Assembly (NCBI RefSeq): GCF_031846325.1
Contig: NZ_JAVRHZ010000005.1
Coordinates: 124,001-188,000, forward strand
DNA: 64,000 nt
DNA from: Patiriisocius_A hiemis
GTDB taxonomy: Bacteria; Bacteroidota; Bacteroidia; Flavobacteriales; Flavobacteriaceae
Direction: 5' to 3'
The position numbers and the translations under genes were made by a program. Under the pieces are notes generated by a model, which was not told the origin of the DNA, did not search any database, and saw only the letters and a list, made by a program, of their open reading frames with translations. Shown here piece after piece: positions 62,708 to 64,000 of the stretch. Every line of letters begins with the position of its first letter. The stretch's first letter is position 1.

Positions 62708-64000
62708 TTGAACTTCTTAAAAACATACAAACTACCCTTATTTTTCACTCTAGTTTGTTGTTTTCTATATTGGAGTTTTACATACGGTTTAGACAGAAGT
62801 GATTTTATAAAGCTAATCACTTTGTATGGAGCTTTATTTATACTCTCGTGGCAGCTTATAAAATTTTTAGGTCATCAATTTTGGGTGCTCGCTGGAATTG
62901 GGATTGTTTTTAGGCTTATTGCATTTCCTAGTATACCCAACTTATCACAAGACTTTTATCGCTTTATATGGGATGGTAGATTATTAGTGCAGGGAGTGAA
63001 TCCCTATTTATTTACTCCAGAGCAATTTATAAATAACGTACCGCCAAAAACGCTCTTAAGCTCTTGGTCACTAGATTCTTGGTTTGCTATTACGATGCAT
63101 GAAGCTGACACTCTTTTTAAAGGCATGGGAAGTCTTAACGCAAGCCATTATAGTAATTATCCACCAGTAAATCAATTATGTTTTGCCATTGCGGGATTCT
63201 TTTCAGGTAAAAGTATTTTAGGGTCAGTTATAATATTACGAATCATTACTATTCTAGCAGATATTGGTATTCTATATTTTGGGAAAAAGCTCTTGGAAAA
63301 ATTACAATTACCTACAACAACTATCTTCTGGTATTTTATTAATCCATTTATCATAATAGAGCTTACAGGAAATCTTCATTTTGAAGGTGTGATGCTCTCC
63401 TTCCTTATTTGGGGATTATATCTTTTACATCAAAAAAAATGGTTCTGGGCTGCTGTATTGATTGGGCTTTCTATTTCAGTAAAATTAATACCATTATTGT
63501 TATTGCCTGTTTTTCTTAATTATTTTATTAAGAAAAATACTGTCATTCAGAATGAAGCGAAGTGTAATGAGGAATCTCAAGAATTAAAGAAAAAAATACC
63601 TTTAGGAATAACAAAACTCATTTTGTTTTATCTAGTCATCATAGCAACCATACTAATAACATTTGCTCCTTTTCTTTCCTCAGTATTTATTAAAAACTTT
63701 ACCACTACCATTAGTCTATGGTTTCAAAATTTTGAGTTTAATGCAAGTATCTATTACATCATTAGGTGGATTGGGTTTAAAACAGTAGGTTGGAATATTA
63801 TTGGCACAGTAGGAAAAATACTTCCTATAATTGTAATATTATTTTTACTGGGCATTAGTTTCTTCAGAAAACATAATACCACACAACAACTCATTACTGG
63901 GTTGCTTTTTGGGATTACATTTTACTTTTTGTTTTCTACAACTGTACATCCATGGTATGTTGCTACTCCATTAGTATTGTCTGTATTTACCAAATACAGA
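62708..64000 (+). CDS. Membrane glycosyltransferase (mannosyltransferase-like), 3' end outside window
   Basis: The frame is open from an in-frame TAG at 62699 to the window end, giving 431 codons without a stop. The first usable start is TTG at 62708 (MNFLKTYKLPLF). It has about ten hydrophobic segments, with SQDFYRFIWDGRLLVQGVNPYLF near residue 80 and a NYPPVNQ motif near 150, both typical of GT-C/GT87-type polyprenyl-sugar mannosyltransferases. A hydrophilic insert (about residues 278-298) coincides with a repeat-like DNA element. It probably works with the glycosyltransferases at 58-60 kb. Confidence 0.8.
   Translation, partial: MNFLKTYKLPLFFTLVCCFLYWSFTYGLDRSDFIKLITLYGALFILSWQLIKFLGHQFWVLAGIGIVFRLIAFPSIPNLSQDFYRFIWDGRLLVQGVNPYLFTPEQFINNVPPKTLLSSWSLDSWFAITMHEADTLFKGMGSLNASHYSNYPPVNQLCFAIAGFFSGKSILGSVIILRIITILADIGILYFGKKLLEKLQLPTTTIFWYFINPFIIIELTGNLHFEGVMLSFLIWGLYLLHQKKWFWAAVLIGLSISVKLIPLLLLPVFLNYFIKKNTVIQNEAKCNEESQELKKKIPLGITKLILFYLVIIATILITFAPFLSSVFIKNFTTTISLWFQNFEFNASIYYIIRWIGFKTVGWNIIGTVGKILPIIVILFLLGISFFRKHNTTQQLITGLLFGITFYFLFSTTVHPWYVATPLVLSVFTKYR
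63541..63580 (+). repeat. REP-like element inside the membrane glycosyltransferase gene
   Basis: The stretch beginning TGTCATTCAGAATGAAG and ending GGAATCTCAA resembles the GTCATTC...GAATCTC palindromic repeat family scattered between genes of many Bacteroidota. Here it lies in frame within a coding region and encodes part of a hydrophilic loop (TVIQNEAKCNEESQ). Only one copy is seen in this window. Confidence 0.5.

Overview
The window reads as chromosome of a low-GC marine-type member of the Flavobacteriaceae (Bacteroidota). The evidence is the AT-rich base composition, Bacteroidota promoter boxes of the form TAnnTTTG, a SusC/SusD pair, flavobacterial gene orders (mreBCD-PBP2-rodA; coaX-OMP-TPR-lptC-CNNM-ppiD), a GYDIA-type GHMP kinase beside a class II HMG-CoA reductase, and many secreted or lipoprotein products. 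About sixty protein genes and one tRNA-Phe are packed with few gaps. No gene-free stretch exceeds 300 bases. I see no prophage, insertion sequence or CRISPR array.

Region 1 (1-33.5 kb) is mainly housekeeping. It holds the end of a GAF/fRMsr-like gene, an orphan MacB-type permease, purH behind a structured leader, and the elongasome operon mreB-mreC-mreD-mrdA-rodA. These are followed by a secreted nuclease with an OppC-like permease, a tail-specific protease, surE-small membrane protein-lpxB, an NlpC/P60 lipoprotein, and a comEC whose start codon lies inside a hairpin. Next come two tandem thioredoxins, a POT peptide transporter with a DPP-IV-type peptidase, HMG-CoA reductase with a GHMP kinase, and an envelope-biogenesis block on the minus strand (coaX, OMP, TPR, lptC, small membrane protein, CNNM/CorC, PpiD-like foldase).

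Region 2 (33.6-50.3 kb) starts with tRNA-Phe and a DUF481 protein. It then becomes one long plus-strand run that I read as an expanded arsenosugar (organoarsenical) gene cluster: a CMD peroxidase-like protein, radical SAM ArsS, two DUF2064 transferases, SusC/SusD, a sodium:solute symporter, a metallophosphoesterase-fold protein lacking several metal ligands, a secreted rhodanese, a small membrane protein, a purine nucleoside phosphorylase carrying Asp at the base-recognition Asn position, a sterol-desaturase-like oxygenase, two DUF547 lipoproteins, a TIGR04283-type glycosyltransferase and a hemerythrin. ArsS is known to make a dimethylarsinoyl-adenosine. The phosphorylase could remove adenine from it, and the transferases could build the sugar product. 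No arsM is visible, so the methylated arsenical may come from a gene elsewhere or from uptake. That uptake could explain the TonB transporter and symporter inside the run. This combination is the best candidate here for an undescribed system.

Region 3 (50.3-64 kb) carries an Omp85-like barrel that probably starts at a non-standard ATT codon, a GH113-like lipoprotein, another OMP, and a third DUF547 protein. Divergent from these is a redox pair (FAD-dependent oxidoreductase and membrane polyferredoxin). Then come a YwqK/MORN protein with two overlapping glycosyltransferases, an M28 peptidase divergent from a TolB-like lipoprotein over a 31-base promoter region, and a membrane glycosyltransferase cut by the window end that contains an in-frame REP-like repeat.
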